DNA of 64,000 bases from Viridibacillus arenosi (GCF_001955655.1 NZ_MSPW01000007.1:1-64000); one strand, 5' to 3'; numbered from the stretch's first letter, positions 40,134-50,020 are shown. Numbers and translations are program-made. The notes: generated from the sequence alone by a model not told the origin.

Positions 40134-40501
40134 ACTAATCTCCCCATTCTCTAAAAAAACTAATTATTCTAACTTAATTTTAACGGAATTTTCTAAAATG
40201 CAAAAGTAAAAAGAGTTATATTGTAACAATTTTCATGAAAATGAAATGAGATTTTTGTATATATAGAGAGTGGTATGGTGAATAATGTTTACAAAAAATG
40301 TTTATAATAAATAAAAAATACCTATTAAAACCCTTTATTTGTAAAAGATTTAAAATAAATGGAGTTAATTATACATTTTAGTGACATCAAGTGTAATATG
40401 TTCAATTGGAAATTGGAATATGTTAAATTAGAGAGGCTTGATTTCGACATAACTCTTGTAAATAATAATTGATTTTTATCAAAAAACGAAAGGAGCTTAT
40501 C
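40134..40501. other. AT-rich divergent intergenic region
   Basis: About 370 bases between the divergent YitT-family and M23 peptidase genes. It must hold promoters in both directions, but no -35/-10 pair stands out. I looked for a WalR-type direct repeat (TGTWAH-N5-TGTWAH) and did not find one. Confidence 0.4.
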
Positions 40502-41968
40502 ATGCGTTTGAATCGGAATGGTAGTGAGAACTCCATATTTTCTAAACGAAACCGCCAATCAATAGCAATGAAAGTAGCAACTATCGCAATATTCCTCGTG
40601 TCATTAGTAGGATTGAATAATGGTTATGTAAATGCTCAGAAAGACAATCAATTGCATAAAATTTATCATATATACATTAAGAATCAATACATGGGAGCAG
40701 TATCTAATGAAAAGTTGATTGATAAACATATTGAAGATAAGGTGAAAAAGGCTAGCACCCAATACGAAGATCTCTCGCTTAATGCTACACCAGATTTATC
40801 CGTTATATCAGAGCAAGTTTTCCAAGAGGATACAAATGACGAAGATACTTTAAAAAAGCTAGACGATGCTTTAAAAATTAAAGCTTCAGCATTTGCCTTA
40901 CTTATCGATGGTAAAGTGGCTACCTATGTCAAAGACATCGATGCATATGATGAAACAATTCGTCAGCTTAAATTACAGTATGTTTCAGCCGAAGAGCTTA
41001 AGTCATTGGATGCTATGGAAAATAATCATAAAACTTTACCACCATTAAAGAAAAATGAAACACGTATTGTGGATATTTCTATCAAACAATCAGTAGCTGG
41101 TATGACTCAGTATACAGATCCAGCTAATGTATTAACTACAAAGGAAGCTGTTAAATTACTAACAAAAGGCAAGCTTCAAGAGAAATCTTATACCGTTAAA
41201 AAAGGTGATACACTTAGTAGTATTGCAGCTAAATATAAACTTTCAACTTCTAAGCTTTTGAAACTCAATGAAAATTTAACAGATGAAAAATCTCTAACAA
41301 TTGGACATACCATAAAAGTAGCAGAGTTGGAGCCTTGGATTAATATCGAACTAACAAAAGAATCCATAAAGTCTGAGAAAATAGAGCACAAAACAATTAT
41401 TAAAAAAGATAAAACAATGCTAACAAGTGAAAAAGAAGTAAAACAAAAGGGCGAGGACGGTAAAAAGTTAGTAAGGCATGTAATAACTGAAATAGATGGT
41501 GAGCCTGCTTTAGAAAAAGTAACAACACAATCTGTTACGAAGGAAGCAGAAACACGTGTAATCGTGAAGGGAACAAAAGAAGTACCTTCACGTGGGAGCG
41601 GAAGCTTTGAATGGCCAGCAGAAGGTGGCTACATTTCAAGTGAGATGGGCTATCGTTGGGGCGAATTACATCGAGGACTTGATATTGCTAGACCAGATGG
41701 TTTCACAATTAAAGCAGCTGATAACGGTGAAGTCACATTTGCAGGTGTGGATGGATCTTACGGCAATAAGGTAACAATTGACCATAATAATGGCTTTCAA
41801 ACAGTCTATGGGCACTTGGCATCGATTGATGTGGAAGTTGGACAAGTTGTAGCGCAAGGGTCAAAATTAGGGGTCATGGGTACAACAGGTAATTCAACAG
41901 GTGTACACTTACATTTCGAAGTGTCTAAAAATGGAAAATTACTAAACCCGTTAAATGTATTAAAATAA
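40502..41968 (+). CDS. M23 family peptidoglycan endopeptidase with LysM and G5 domains
   Basis: 488 aa secreted or membrane-anchored cell-wall enzyme. A membrane/signal segment at about 24-42 (VATIAIFLVSLVGL) follows a basic N-terminus; a LysM domain YTVKKGDTLSSIAAKYKLS lies near 230-275; a G5-like segment (EKVTTQSVTKEAETRVIVKGTKEV) near 340-365; the M23 (LytM) domain carries HRGLD and HLHFE zinc ligands and GHLAS. It should cleave peptide crossbridges. The ATG at 40502 has AAAGGAG before it. Position just upstream of walRK suggests a link with cell-wall control. Confidence 0.9.
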   Translation: MRLNRNGSENSIFSKRNRQSIAMKVATIAIFLVSLVGLNNGYVNAQKDNQLHKIYHIYIKNQYMGAVSNEKLIDKHIEDKVKKASTQYEDLSLNATPDLSVISEQVFQEDTNDEDTLKKLDDALKIKASAFALLIDGKVATYVKDIDAYDETIRQLKLQYVSAEELKSLDAMENNHKTLPPLKKNETRIVDISIKQSVAGMTQYTDPANVLTTKEAVKLLTKGKLQEKSYTVKKGDTLSSIAAKYKLSTSKLLKLNENLTDEKSLTIGHTIKVAELEPWINIELTKESIKSEKIEHKTIIKKDKTMLTSEKEVKQKGEDGKKLVRHVITEIDGEPALEKVTTQSVTKEAETRVIVKGTKEVPSRGSGSFEWPAEGGYISSEMGYRWGELHRGLDIARPDGFTIKAADNGEVTFAGVDGSYGNKVTIDHNNGFQTVYGHLASIDVEVGQVVAQGSKLGVMGTTGNSTGVHLHFEVSKNGKLLNPLNVLK

Positions 41969-41979
41969 AATAGAACGTT

Positions 41980-42010
41980 ACAGTCCATTATCCAAGTGGA
42001 CTGTTTTTTT
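41980..42010 (+). terminator. Terminator after the M23 peptidase gene
   Basis: ACAGTCCA (41980-41987) pairs with TGGACTGT (41997-42004), followed by a T-run. Confidence 0.9.
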
Positions 42011-42192
42011 ACATAGAATGCTTTGTAAAATGGGTTAAGAATAACATTATTCCCGGGGAAATATTAATATACCTTGAATTCCAAAAGATGCACTGAAGGC
42101 TAAAGCATGATAGAGTTAAAGATGTGGAATATACGAAAACTAACGTTAATTGACAATATAAATCCAATTCATATATGAAGGGAAGTATAAAT

Positions 42193-42903
42193 GTGGACAA
42201 GACAATTTTAGTTGTAGATGATGAAAAACCGATTGCAGATATACTACAATTTAATTTAATAAAAGAGGGCTACAAAGTTGTTTGTGCCTATGATGGTGAT
42301 GAAGCACTTGAGAAAGTGGAAGAAATAAAACCAGATTTAATGCTTCTGGATATCATGTTACCAAAAAGAGATGGCATAGAAGTATGCCGTGAAGTACGAA
42401 AGAAATATGATATACCTATTATTATGTTAACAGCAAAAGACTCCGAAATTGATAAAGTATTAGGTTTAGAATTAGGAGCAGACGATTATGTGACTAAACC
42501 ATTTAGTACACGCGAATTAATCGCCCGTGTAAAAGCGAATATGCGTCGACATCAATCAACTATAGCAACAGAAGAGCAAGAAGAAACTTCAAGTGATATC
42601 GTAGTTGGCTCGCTTGTCATTCAACCAGAAGCGTATCTAGTATTAAAACGCGATGAAGCAATTGAACTTACACATCGTGAATTTGAATTACTACATTATC
42701 TAGCAAAACATATTGGTCAAGTTATGACGCGTGAGCATTTATTACAAACGGTATGGGGCTATGACTATTTTGGGGATGTCCGTACAGTGGATGTAACAAT
42801 CCGCCGCTTACGTGAGAAGATTGAAGACAATCCAAGTCATCCAGCATGGATCGTGACGCGCCGTGGCGTAGGATATTACTTAAGAAATCCTGAACAGGAG
42901 TAA
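42193..42903 (+). CDS. walR: Response regulator WalR (YycF)
   Basis: 236 aa OmpR-type regulator of cell-wall metabolism, usually essential. Receiver: acidic pocket DDE at 9-11, phosphoacceptor Asp53 in LMLLDIMLP, conserved Thr in MLTAKD and Lys in VTKPF. C-terminal winged helix ([27 protein letters not shown]...[13 protein letters not shown]). The start is GTG at 42193 with AAGGGAAG seven bases upstream; family members start (M)[10 protein letters not shown], so the ATG at 42175 is rejected. Confidence 0.96.
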   Translation: MDKTILVVDDEKPIADILQFNLIKEGYKVVCAYDGDEALEKVEEIKPDLMLLDIMLPKRDGIEVCREVRKKYDIPIIMLTAKDSEIDKVLGLELGADDYVTKPFSTRELIARVKANMRRHQSTIATEEQEETSSDIVVGSLVIQPEAYLVLKRDEAIELTHREFELLHYLAKHIGQVMTREHLLQTVWGYDYFGDVRTVDVTIRRLREKIEDNPSHPAWIVTRRGVGYYLRNPEQE

Positions 42904-42908
42904 AATAC

Positions 42909-44732
42909 ATGCAGAAAGTCCGTTTTTTTAAATCCGTTCACGTAAAGCTAGTACTTATTTACGTGTTATTAATTTTAATAGCTATGCAAATTATAGGATT
43001 CTACTTCGTACGGGAATTGGAACAAACATTAAAAGATAACTTTAAAACATCTGTTGACGACCGTTTAAAGCTAGTGACATTTAGTGTTAAAGAGGAACTT
43101 TTAAAAGAAAGACCAGAAACTGATCCTAGCTTGGAGCAAAGCTTGAAAACGGTATTAGGCGGAATATCTTCTGGAGATATAAGTGAAATTCAAGTTATCA
43201 ATGCTAGCTATCGGATTTTAGCTACATCTGATGCGAGTAATCAGTCCATCGTTGGACAGCGTGCGACGGATAAATTAGTGCGCCAATCAATAGCTACTCC
43301 AACTCGTTCAGAAAAAATCGCATTAGATGATCAAACTAAAACACGTGTATGGTTAGTAGCGACGCCTATTACTTCCAATGGTAAGGTCATTGGAACCGTT
43401 TATTTAAAATCGAATATTGAAAGTGTTTTTGGACAGATGAATGAGATTAATCGCATTTTGGCTGGAGGTACAGCACTTGCCTTAGCCATTACAGTTATAC
43501 TTGGTATTTTCATCGCAAAAACAATTACAAAACCAATATCAGATATGAGAAAGCAAGCCCAAGCAATGGCTAAAGGAAATTATTCGCGCAAAGTACGCGT
43601 TTATGGCAATGATGAAATTGGCCAACTTGCAATAGCCTTTAATCATTTAACAAATAGGCTTCAGGAAGCGCAATCCACAACAGAGGGTGAACGAAGAAAG
43701 CTAGCATCCGTTCTAGCTAATATGACAGATGGTGTAATTGCGACTGATCGAAAGGGCCGTATTATACTAATCAATACACCTGCTCAACAGCTTTTAAATA
43801 GTGAAAACGATGAATTAATGGGACGCCCACTTATTTCCGTTTTAGGGTTAGAAGAAGAATATACTTTTGAAGATCTAATCCATATGAAAGATGCTGTGAA
43901 TCTAGATTTTAGTTCACCAGAACGACCTTATATTTGGCGGGCGAATTTCTCTGTTATTCAAAAAGAAACTGGTTTTGTAAATGGTCTGATTACAGTTCTG
44001 CATGATATAACTGAACAAGAGAAGATAGAAATGGAGCGCCGTGAATTCGTATCTAACGTTTCGCATGAACTTCGTACGCCATTAACAACAATGCGTAGTT
44101 ACTTAGAAGCATTAGCGGATGGTGCATGGCGAGATGAAAATATCGCGCCTACTTTTCTAAATGTTACCCAAACAGAAACAGAGCGAATGATTCGTCTTGT
44201 AAATGATCTATTACAATTATCTCGTATGGATAGTAGAGAATATGAGTTAAATGCAGATATCGTAGATTTCAATAAATTTTTTGATCGAATTATTGATCGC
44301 TTTGAAATGTCTAAATCAAAAAACGTAGAATTCCAACGACACATCTCTGATATACCATGCTATGTAGAATTAGATACTGATAAAATTACACAAGTCATTG
44401 ATAATATTATTTCGAATGCATTAAAATATTCGCCAGATGGTGGTAATATTCGCTTTGGAGTAACAGCACAAGAAGGAATTTTAAAAGTCATGATTTCCGA
44501 TGATGGTATGGGAATACCGAAAGAAAATGTTGAGCGTATCTTTGATCGTTTTTATCGTGTAGACCGTGCTAGAGCCCGTTCTATGGGGGGCACTGGCCTC
44601 GGCTTAGCAATTTCTAGAGAGATGATTCATGCTCATGGTGGTAAAATTTGGGCAGAAAGTGAAGAGGGGAATGGTACAACGATCTTCTTCACATTGCCGT
44701 ACGAATTAGATGAGGCAGGTGAATGGGATTGA
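42909..44732 (+). CDS. walK: Sensor histidine kinase WalK (YycG)
   Basis: 607 aa. Two membrane segments (about 12-32 and 183-203) flank an extracellular PAS-like domain; then HAMP, a cytoplasmic PAS, HisKA with the phosphorylated His in FVSNVSHELRTPLTTM (near 386) and a HATPase domain with NIISNALKYSPDGG, DDGMGIP and GGTGLGLAIS. It phosphorylates WalR. AGGAG precedes the ATG, five bases after the walR stop. Its end overlaps yycH. Confidence 0.96.
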   Translation: MQKVRFFKSVHVKLVLIYVLLILIAMQIIGFYFVRELEQTLKDNFKTSVDDRLKLVTFSVKEELLKERPETDPSLEQSLKTVLGGISSGDISEIQVINASYRILATSDASNQSIVGQRATDKLVRQSIATPTRSEKIALDDQTKTRVWLVATPITSNGKVIGTVYLKSNIESVFGQMNEINRILAGGTALALAITVILGIFIAKTITKPISDMRKQAQAMAKGNYSRKVRVYGNDEIGQLAIAFNHLTNRLQEAQSTTEGERRKLASVLANMTDGVIATDRKGRIILINTPAQQLLNSENDELMGRPLISVLGLEEEYTFEDLIHMKDAVNLDFSSPERPYIWRANFSVIQKETGFVNGLITVLHDITEQEKIEMERREFVSNVSHELRTPLTTMRSYLEALADGAWRDENIAPTFLNVTQTETERMIRLVNDLLQLSRMDSREYELNADIVDFNKFFDRIIDRFEMSKSKNVEFQRHISDIPCYVELDTDKITQVIDNIISNALKYSPDGGNIRFGVTAQEGILKVMISDDGMGIPKENVERIFDRFYRVDRARARSMGGTGLGLAISREMIHAHGGKIWAESEEGNGTTIFFTLPYELDEAGEWD

Positions 44733-46087
44733 AGTATGTTGAGCAAACAAAGTCTATCGCTCTATTCGTCCTTGTCTTTTTGAGTATTACACTTACATTT
44801 TCTATTTGGACTTACAAACCAAACTATGAAACAATTGGAACTACGAAAGTCTTTGATATTTCAATTGGAAAACAGCGTCAAATGTCAGATATCATTAAGC
44901 CCTATCGTATGCTTTTTCATATGAGTGAAAAATGGAAAGGCACAAATGAAAATACTAAAATGGATCCTATTTTAAGTGAAATGAAAAACTGGGAACTTTC
45001 TGATTTGACACTTGTAAGTAATAATTTAGATGATAAAAAGCTCAATGAATTAATAGGTATGAATAATCGTATGACTTTGTTTTATACAGATGAAATACCT
45101 TTCCCTGTATTCTTCCAAAACCTATTACCCACACAGAATAAAAAATTAACGGAAGCATCATTCAATCGCATGATTATTGATTGGAATAAGTTAAACAATA
45201 GTAGCATGTCTAATAATGAGCTTATTGTTTTTTTTGCTAATTCAAAAAACAATAAATTGTATAAAGCTAAAGTAAAAGTTCAAAGTGAAAAACACTTCCA
45301 GACTAATGTAGTACAAGTGGCAAAAAGCTTCGCAAATTATCTTGAAATTGAACGTGAGGGAGCAAAGAGTTTCTATTTGCCGGCAAAAGCTATTAGCATT
45401 CCTAAATACACGTATATAATTGAATCAGATCCTGTTTATAACTATAAAAATGCGCTTTTCTCTAATCCTAATATAGTGAAACGTAGTCCAGATGAAGCAA
45501 CTGGCACAGAAAAGTACACAGATGACAAATCACTAATGACTATTGATGTTACAAAGAAAACGCTCAATTTCGTTAATACATCCATAGTAGAAAACAAAGA
45601 AAAGGCGTTAGAGTCAGATCTTATTTTGAATACATTTAGTTTTATTAATGAACATGGTGGCTGGACTGGCGACTTCCGGTATAGTGAAGTAGATTACGGG
45701 AATCAGAAGGTTACTTATCAAATGTATTTAGAAGATCAGCCAGTCTTTAGTGACCGATCAGTTACTTTAACGGAAATTTCGACTTATTGGGATTGGGGTA
45801 ACGACCGCATCTCGAAGTATTATCGTCCATACTACCAGCCGGTTCCTATTCCTTTAGTAAGGAATGATGGTAAGTTAATATCTGGACCAGAGGCAATAGA
45901 GAAACTAAAGGATAGAAAAGATATTAACTATGAAGATATTGAGGAAATTCGGTCAGGTTTTTATTTAACGAAAAATGCTAATCCAAATTTATTCACACTG
46001 GAGCCAATGTGGTTCTATAGTATCAATGGTAAGTGGGAACATTTATCGCCTGTTATTGCGGGAGGTGGCCAAATTGGATTGGAGTAA
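44723..46087 (+). CDS. yycH: WalK regulator YycH (WalH)
   Basis: 454 aa. One N-terminal membrane segment (about 8-28) and a large extracytoplasmic part. With YycI it contacts WalK in the membrane and modulates its activity. Sequence conservation in this family is low; the call rests on length, topology and the place in the wal operon. It overlaps walK by ten bases and yycI by fourteen, so translation is coupled. Confidence 0.9.
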   Translation: MGLKYVEQTKSIALFVLVFLSITLTFSIWTYKPNYETIGTTKVFDISIGKQRQMSDIIKPYRMLFHMSEKWKGTNENTKMDPILSEMKNWELSDLTLVSNNLDDKKLNELIGMNNRMTLFYTDEIPFPVFFQNLLPTQNKKLTEASFNRMIIDWNKLNNSSMSNNELIVFFANSKNNKLYKAKVKVQSEKHFQTNVVQVAKSFANYLEIEREGAKSFYLPAKAISIPKYTYIIESDPVYNYKNALFSNPNIVKRSPDEATGTEKYTDDKSLMTIDVTKKTLNFVNTSIVENKEKALESDLILNTFSFINEHGGWTGDFRYSEVDYGNQKVTYQMYLEDQPVFSDRSVTLTEISTYWDWGNDRISKYYRPYYQPVPIPLVRNDGKLISGPEAIEKLKDRKDINYEDIEEIRSGFYLTKNANPNLFTLEPMWFYSINGKWEHLSPVIAGGGQIGLE

Positions 46088-46910
46088 AACGAAAACAATC
46101 TTCATCATTGTATTTTCATTACTAAACGTTTTTCTTTATTCACTTTATGTCAATCGATACAATGAGGACCAAGATGTTGAAAAAGTTGGCGAAGCATCGT
46201 TAGAAGAGCGCTTAGAGGATGAGAATATTACGGTTAAAGGCCTACCTGCTAAAAATGAAAAAATTTCGTATATATCTGGTCAAATCAAGCACTTTAAACC
46301 TGCTGACTCCAAGAAATTTGATAATCAGCATTATGACATGACTAATGGTTCTATGCGGACTGTAAAATTTGAAAAACCAATATTACTCAGAAACATTAAA
46401 GATGCCACGAGTTTTGCAGAATTCATGCAAAAGTATGTGTATGAGGGAGAAACGTATAAACTTTGGCGTATAGATGAAGAAAAAAGAGAGGCAACCTTTT
46501 TCCAACAAATTGACAATCGCGTAATCTATTTTAATGAAAATGCGAGGATAACATTGCATTGGAATAAAGACTTAGCAGTGACAGGTTATGAACAAACGAT
46601 GTTTGAATCACTAGATGCATTTGGTGAGAAAAGTAAGGGTTTCACTGCTAGTGAAGCAATTAAAGTACTATATGAAAAAGGTCTGTTAAAGCAAGATTCG
46701 AATATTAATAAACCACAGCTTGGCTATTATACATTTGCTCCTTTAATAGAAACTCAAGTTCTTGCGCCAACATGGCATATCCGTGTTGATTTTGCGGATG
46801 GTGACGAAGCAGATTATTTTGTTAATGCGGTAGATGGTCAAGTTATCGATATTCAAGCAATAGAAAATGATAAAGAATTAAATAGCAATAAAGAAGTAGA
46901 AAGTGAATAA
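46074..46910 (+). CDS. yycI: WalK regulator YycI (WalI)
   Basis: 278 aa. Starts LDWSKTKTIFIIVFSLLNVFLYSLYVNRYNED: a single N-terminal membrane segment typical of YycI, then an extracytoplasmic domain. The TTG at 46074 has GGAGGTGG seven bases upstream; an ATG-initiated longer frame from 45975 lies inside yycH and lacks a ribosome-binding site. The C-terminal segment LGYYTFAPLIETQVLAPTWHIRVD is characteristic. Confidence 0.9.
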   Translation: MDWSKTKTIFIIVFSLLNVFLYSLYVNRYNEDQDVEKVGEASLEERLEDENITVKGLPAKNEKISYISGQIKHFKPADSKKFDNQHYDMTNGSMRTVKFEKPILLRNIKDATSFAEFMQKYVYEGETYKLWRIDEEKREATFFQQIDNRVIYFNENARITLHWNKDLAVTGYEQTMFESLDAFGEKSKGFTASEAIKVLYEKGLLKQDSNINKPQLGYYTFAPLIETQVLAPTWHIRVDFADGDEADYFVNAVDGQVIDIQAIENDKELNSNKEVESE

Positions 46911-46922
46911 GGAGTCTTTACT

Positions 46923-47711
46923 ATGCAGTTCAGTGTATTAGCAAGTGGTAGTACAGGTAATGCTATTTATGTAGAAAATGAGGACCATGCATTTATTGTA
47001 GATGCAGGTCTAACTGGCAAGAAAATGGAGCAGCTTTTTGCAAAAGTTGATCGCGATATAAAAAAACTAAGCGGTATTTTTGTAACGCATGAACATATTG
47101 ATCATATAAGAGGCGTGGGCGTTTTAGCACGTAAATATCATGTTCCAGTTTACGCCAACGCTAAAACATGGGCTGCAATGGATGACAAAGTTGGCAATAT
47201 TCCACTAGAACAGCGCTTCCAATTTGATATGGAAACAGTACAATCATTCGGCTCATTAGATGTCGAATCATTTGCTGTTTCTCATGATGCTGCGGATCCT
47301 ATGTTTTATACCTTCCATGAAAATGGTCGTAAACTTGTAGTTATTACGGATACAGGTTATGTCAGTGATCGAATGAAAGGGATTATCCAGGGTGCTGATT
47401 CCTTTGTTTTTGAAAGTAATCATGATGTAAGTATGCTACAAATGGGGAGTTATCCTTGGTCTACAAAGCGCCGTATACTAAGTGATGTTGGACATGTATC
47501 AAATGAAGATGCTGCTGTTGCTATGAGCGAAGTTGTAGAACAAAAACCAACACGTATTTATCTTTCCCATTTGAGTAAAGATAATAATATGAAAGATTTG
47601 GCTCGTATGAGTGTATCTCAAACGTTGCAATCATGTGGAATTATGCCAGGCGAATTTGTTACGTTATTAGATACCGATGCAGACGAACCTACTAAAGTTG
47701 TAACAGTATAG
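46923..47711 (+). CDS. yycJ: Metallo-beta-lactamase-fold protein YycJ (WalJ)
   Basis: 262 aa. The metal site [10 protein letters not shown] (HxHxDH) near residue 58 and the downstream His and Asp ligands ([18 protein letters not shown]) define the fold. YycJ/WalJ has been reported as an exonuclease-like protein linked to cell division and mismatch repair in Gram-positives. Last gene of the wal operon before a terminator. Confidence 0.93.
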   Translation: MQFSVLASGSTGNAIYVENEDHAFIVDAGLTGKKMEQLFAKVDRDIKKLSGIFVTHEHIDHIRGVGVLARKYHVPVYANAKTWAAMDDKVGNIPLEQRFQFDMETVQSFGSLDVESFAVSHDAADPMFYTFHENGRKLVVITDTGYVSDRMKGIIQGADSFVFESNHDVSMLQMGSYPWSTKRRILSDVGHVSNEDAAVAMSEVVEQKPTRIYLSHLSKDNNMKDLARMSVSQTLQSCGIMPGEFVTLLDTDADEPTKVVTV

Positions 47712-47716
47712 TGATT

Positions 47717-47747
47717 TTAACCTCTCTTAAAAAGGGAGGTTTTTTTA
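47717..47747 (+). terminator. Terminator of the wal operon
   Basis: AACCTCTCTT pairs with AAGGGAGGTT (some G-U pairs) around a short loop, followed by seven T. Confidence 0.85.
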
Positions 47748-47804
47748 TGCACTTATAGGGAAATATATGCTACGAAGATGAAAAATAAAGTAAAAAATTT
47801 TGAA

Positions 47805-47838
47805 CTGATTTTTAATCCATTTTCATCTGATTTTAATC
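47805..47838 (+). promoter_or_regulatory. Direct repeat upstream of htrA, possible response-regulator site
   Basis: CTGATTTTTAATC (47805-47817) and CTGATTTTAATC (47827-47838) are direct repeats whose starts are 22 bases apart, two helical turns. They lie just upstream of a possible -10 (TATAGT, 47848-47853). Tandem half-sites on one DNA face are typical of OmpR-family regulators, and htrA genes of Bacillales answer to CssRS, but the identity of the binder is not shown. Confidence 0.45.
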
Positions 47839-47888
47839 TTCGAAAGATATAGTATAACTATCAGGTAAACAACGGAGGGATGATACGT

Positions 47889-49106
47889 ATGGGATATTAC
47901 GATAACATTAACGGAGAAGATAGAAGTCGTTCTAAAAAACGAAGTAGCAGAGCAGGCTATTTTTTTAGTGGTCTAATTGGTGTTATTATTGGTGCTTTAC
48001 TTGTTTGGCTGCTGATGCCATCGATGGTAGATCGTTTACCAAATGGTTCAGGAAGTTCGGGAGCCATAGGTACAAGCAATAACACAACGAAGCAAGTGAC
48101 AACTGAGGTAACAACAGATGTTACAGGAGCAGTTGAAAAAGTTGCAGGAGCGGTTGTCGGTATTACAAATATCCAAGAATCTGCACAAGATTTTTGGAGC
48201 CAAGCTGAACCAACTACCCAAGAAGCCGGAAGTGGTTCAGGAGTCATCTATAAAAAAGATGGTGACACAGCGTATATTGTAACAAATAATCATGTTGTTG
48301 AAGGCGCAAAACAATTAGAAGTAACATTAGCAGATGGTTCTAAAGCAGAAGCAAAACTAATCGGTAGTGACGTTTGGACAGATTTAGCAGTCATTTCAAT
48401 TTCAAGTAAGAAGGTTAACACAGTTGCTACATTTGGTAACTCTGAGGTTTTAAAACAAGGAGAGACAGTTATTGCAATTGGTAACCCATTAGGTCTTGAT
48501 TTTTCAGGTTCTGTTACAACAGGGGTTGTTTCGGGTAAGGATCGTACAGTACCAGTGGATTTAAACTCTGATGGTGAGCCAGATTGGCAAGCAGAGGTAT
48601 TACAAACAGATGCAGCTATTAACCCAGGTAACAGTGGTGGTGCACTTGTAAACCTTGCAGGTGAAGTGATAGGCATAAACTCAATGAAAATTTCGGAATC
48701 CACTGTTGAAGGTTTAGGATTTGCAATTCCTATTAACTCAGCAATTCCTGTTATCAATGAATTACAAAAATCAGGTAAAGTAGAAAGACCATCAATGGGC
48801 GTATCATTAATCGATCTAACAAATGTACCTGCATTCCATCAAACTCGTACATTAAAATTACCTGCTGAAATAACTGAAGGTATTGTTATTAGTAGCGTCG
48901 TTAAAAATTCATCAGCCGAAAAAGCAGGTTTAGAACAATATGATGTCATTGTTGAAATTGATGGCCAAAAAGTAGACAATTCAATTGATCTTCGAAAACA
49001 TTTATACAATGAAAAAAAGGTCGGCGATAAATTAAAAGTTAAAGCATACAGAGGTGGGGAAATAATTGAGAAGGAACTAACTTTAACGAATAGTCCAACA
49101 AGTTAA
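47889..49106 (+). CDS. htrA: Membrane-anchored serine protease HtrA
   Basis: 405 aa quality-control protease acting outside the membrane. A cytoplasmic basic N-terminus, one membrane segment (about 22-45), a Ser/Thr-rich linker, a trypsin-like domain with catalytic His (TNNHVV, ~135), Asp (TDLAVI, ~165) and Ser (GNSGGAL, ~248), and one C-terminal PDZ domain (VSLIDLTNV... VIVEIDGQKVDNSIDLRKHLY). The ATG at 47889 is ten bases after GGAGG; an ATG three codons upstream abuts the site. Its position after the wal operon is conserved. Confidence 0.95.
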   Translation: MGYYDNINGEDRSRSKKRSSRAGYFFSGLIGVIIGALLVWLLMPSMVDRLPNGSGSSGAIGTSNNTTKQVTTEVTTDVTGAVEKVAGAVVGITNIQESAQDFWSQAEPTTQEAGSGSGVIYKKDGDTAYIVTNNHVVEGAKQLEVTLADGSKAEAKLIGSDVWTDLAVISISSKKVNTVATFGNSEVLKQGETVIAIGNPLGLDFSGSVTTGVVSGKDRTVPVDLNSDGEPDWQAEVLQTDAAINPGNSGGALVNLAGEVIGINSMKISESTVEGLGFAIPINSAIPVINELQKSGKVERPSMGVSLIDLTNVPAFHQTRTLKLPAEITEGIVISSVVKNSSAEKAGLEQYDVIVEIDGQKVDNSIDLRKHLYNEKKVGDKLKVKAYRGGEIIEKELTLTNSPTS

Positions 49107-49146
49107 TCTTGTGGATAATGGAAATTAATTACTAACGTATCAACAG

Positions 49147-49192
49147 GCGAGTAGGAAACGTGAAGACACGACTTTCCTACTCGCTTTTCCTT
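49147..49192 (+). terminator. Terminator after htrA
   Basis: GCGAGTAGGAAA (49147-49158) pairs perfectly with TTTCCTACTCGC (49173-49184); the inner CGTG/CACG extends the stem; a T-rich stretch follows. Confidence 0.93.
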
Positions 49193-49273
49193 TGCTACAA
49201 TAGACTGTGGATAACATTGACCGAATTGTGTATAAGTTTGCGGAAATTTTGAAAATTGAAAGGATGAAATATT

Positions 49274-49438
49274 TTGAAAATATACAGCTGTGAAACGCAT
49301 ATAGGACACGCTTTAGACATGTTCGTGGCAGAACAAAAAGAGGTTCCGTTATTTGAAATGGCGACAGAGGAAGAAAAGTTATCCACAAGTTGTACTTATT
49401 GTGAAGAGGCAGCAACATATGTTGTGGCGAACGAATGA
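49274..49438 (+). CDS. CxxH/CxxC small protein
   Basis: 54 aa from the TTG at 49274 after GAAAGGATG. The sequence begins MKIYSCETHIGHALDMFV and ends CTYCEEAATYVVANE: CETH and CTYC are the paired CxxH/CxxC motifs of a small Bacillales family found next to rlmH, probably a metal-binding protein. Function unknown. A DnaA box lies inside the coding sequence. Confidence 0.88.
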   Translation: MKIYSCETHIGHALDMFVAEQKEVPLFEMATEEEKLSTSCTYCEEAATYVVANE

Positions 49439-49528
49439 ACGCACACAAGATATTGATGTAGCTTGTGGATATGTGTATAACTTCTGTGGATAACGTGTTT
49501 GTAAATTAAATGTGAAGGTGGATAACTT

Positions 49529-50008
49529 GTGAATATAGCGATTATTACCGTTGGGAAATTAAAAGAAAAATACTTAAAGATGGGGATTGAGGAGTATGTC
49601 AAGCGCCTTGGCGCCTATGCAAAAATCGATCTTATTGAAGTCCCAGACGAAAAAGCACCCGAACAATTAAGCGAAGCTGAAATGGAAATTGTTAAGAAAA
49701 AAGAAGGCGAACGCATTTTAGCTAAAATTTCACCTGACACTCACGTCATCGCTCTTGCTATCAACGGTAAAATGAAAACATCCGAAGAAATGTCCAAAGA
49801 CATCGAATCACTTATGACATATGGTAAAAGTAAAATTACTTTCGTCATCGGTGGCTCGCTTGGATTACATGACGATGTTCTGAAGCGCGCAAACGAAAAG
49901 CAATCATTCGGTAAAATGACATTACCTCATCAGTTGATGAAATTAGTGTTGGTAGAACAGATATATAGAAGTTTTAGGATTATGAAGGGTGAACCGTATC
50001 ATAAGTAA
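49529..50008 (+). CDS. rlmH: 23S rRNA pseudouridine-1915 N3-methyltransferase RlmH
   Basis: 159 aa SPOUT methyltransferase that modifies helix 69 of 23S rRNA. SAM-binding knot residues are in [13 protein letters not shown] and [31 protein letters not shown]. The start is GTG at 49529 after GAAGGTGG. The last 20 coding bases, ending in the stop codon, are repeated downstream: this is the homologue of staphylococcal orfX, the SCC insertion gene. The reading frame is intact. Confidence 0.97.
   Translation: MNIAIITVGKLKEKYLKMGIEEYVKRLGAYAKIDLIEVPDEKAPEQLSEAEMEIVKKKEGERILAKISPDTHVIALAINGKMKTSEEMSKDIESLMTYGKSKITFVIGGSLGLHDDVLKRANEKQSFGKMTLPHQLMKLVLVEQIYRSFRIMKGEPYHK
49989..50008 (+). repeat. att-like site 1, in the rlmH 3' end
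   Basis: GTGAACCGTATCATAAGTAA, encoding the C-terminal EPYHK and stop of rlmH. The identity with copy 2 extends one base to the left. Confidence 0.85.
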
Positions 50009-50020
50009 GTGCGGTTTTAG

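Larger units (their letters stand above)
49110..49525. other. Extra-origin DnaA-box cluster from the htrA 3' flank to rlmH
   Basis: Perfect boxes: TTATCCACA at 49110-49118, 49206-49214 and 49485-49493 (minus) and 49379-49387 (plus); TTATACACA at 49227-49235 and 49472-49480 (minus). One-mismatch boxes at 49464-49472 and 49517-49525. That is eight boxes in 416 bases, a density close to that at oriC itself, about 32 kb away. B. subtilis also has a DnaA-box cluster beside its rlmH (yydA), as I recall. Confidence 0.9.

Noticed and set aside
42150-42177. TTGACA/TATATG promoter-like pair before walR
   Set aside because: The -10 would place the transcript start within the walR ribosome-binding site, leaving almost no leader; not convincing.
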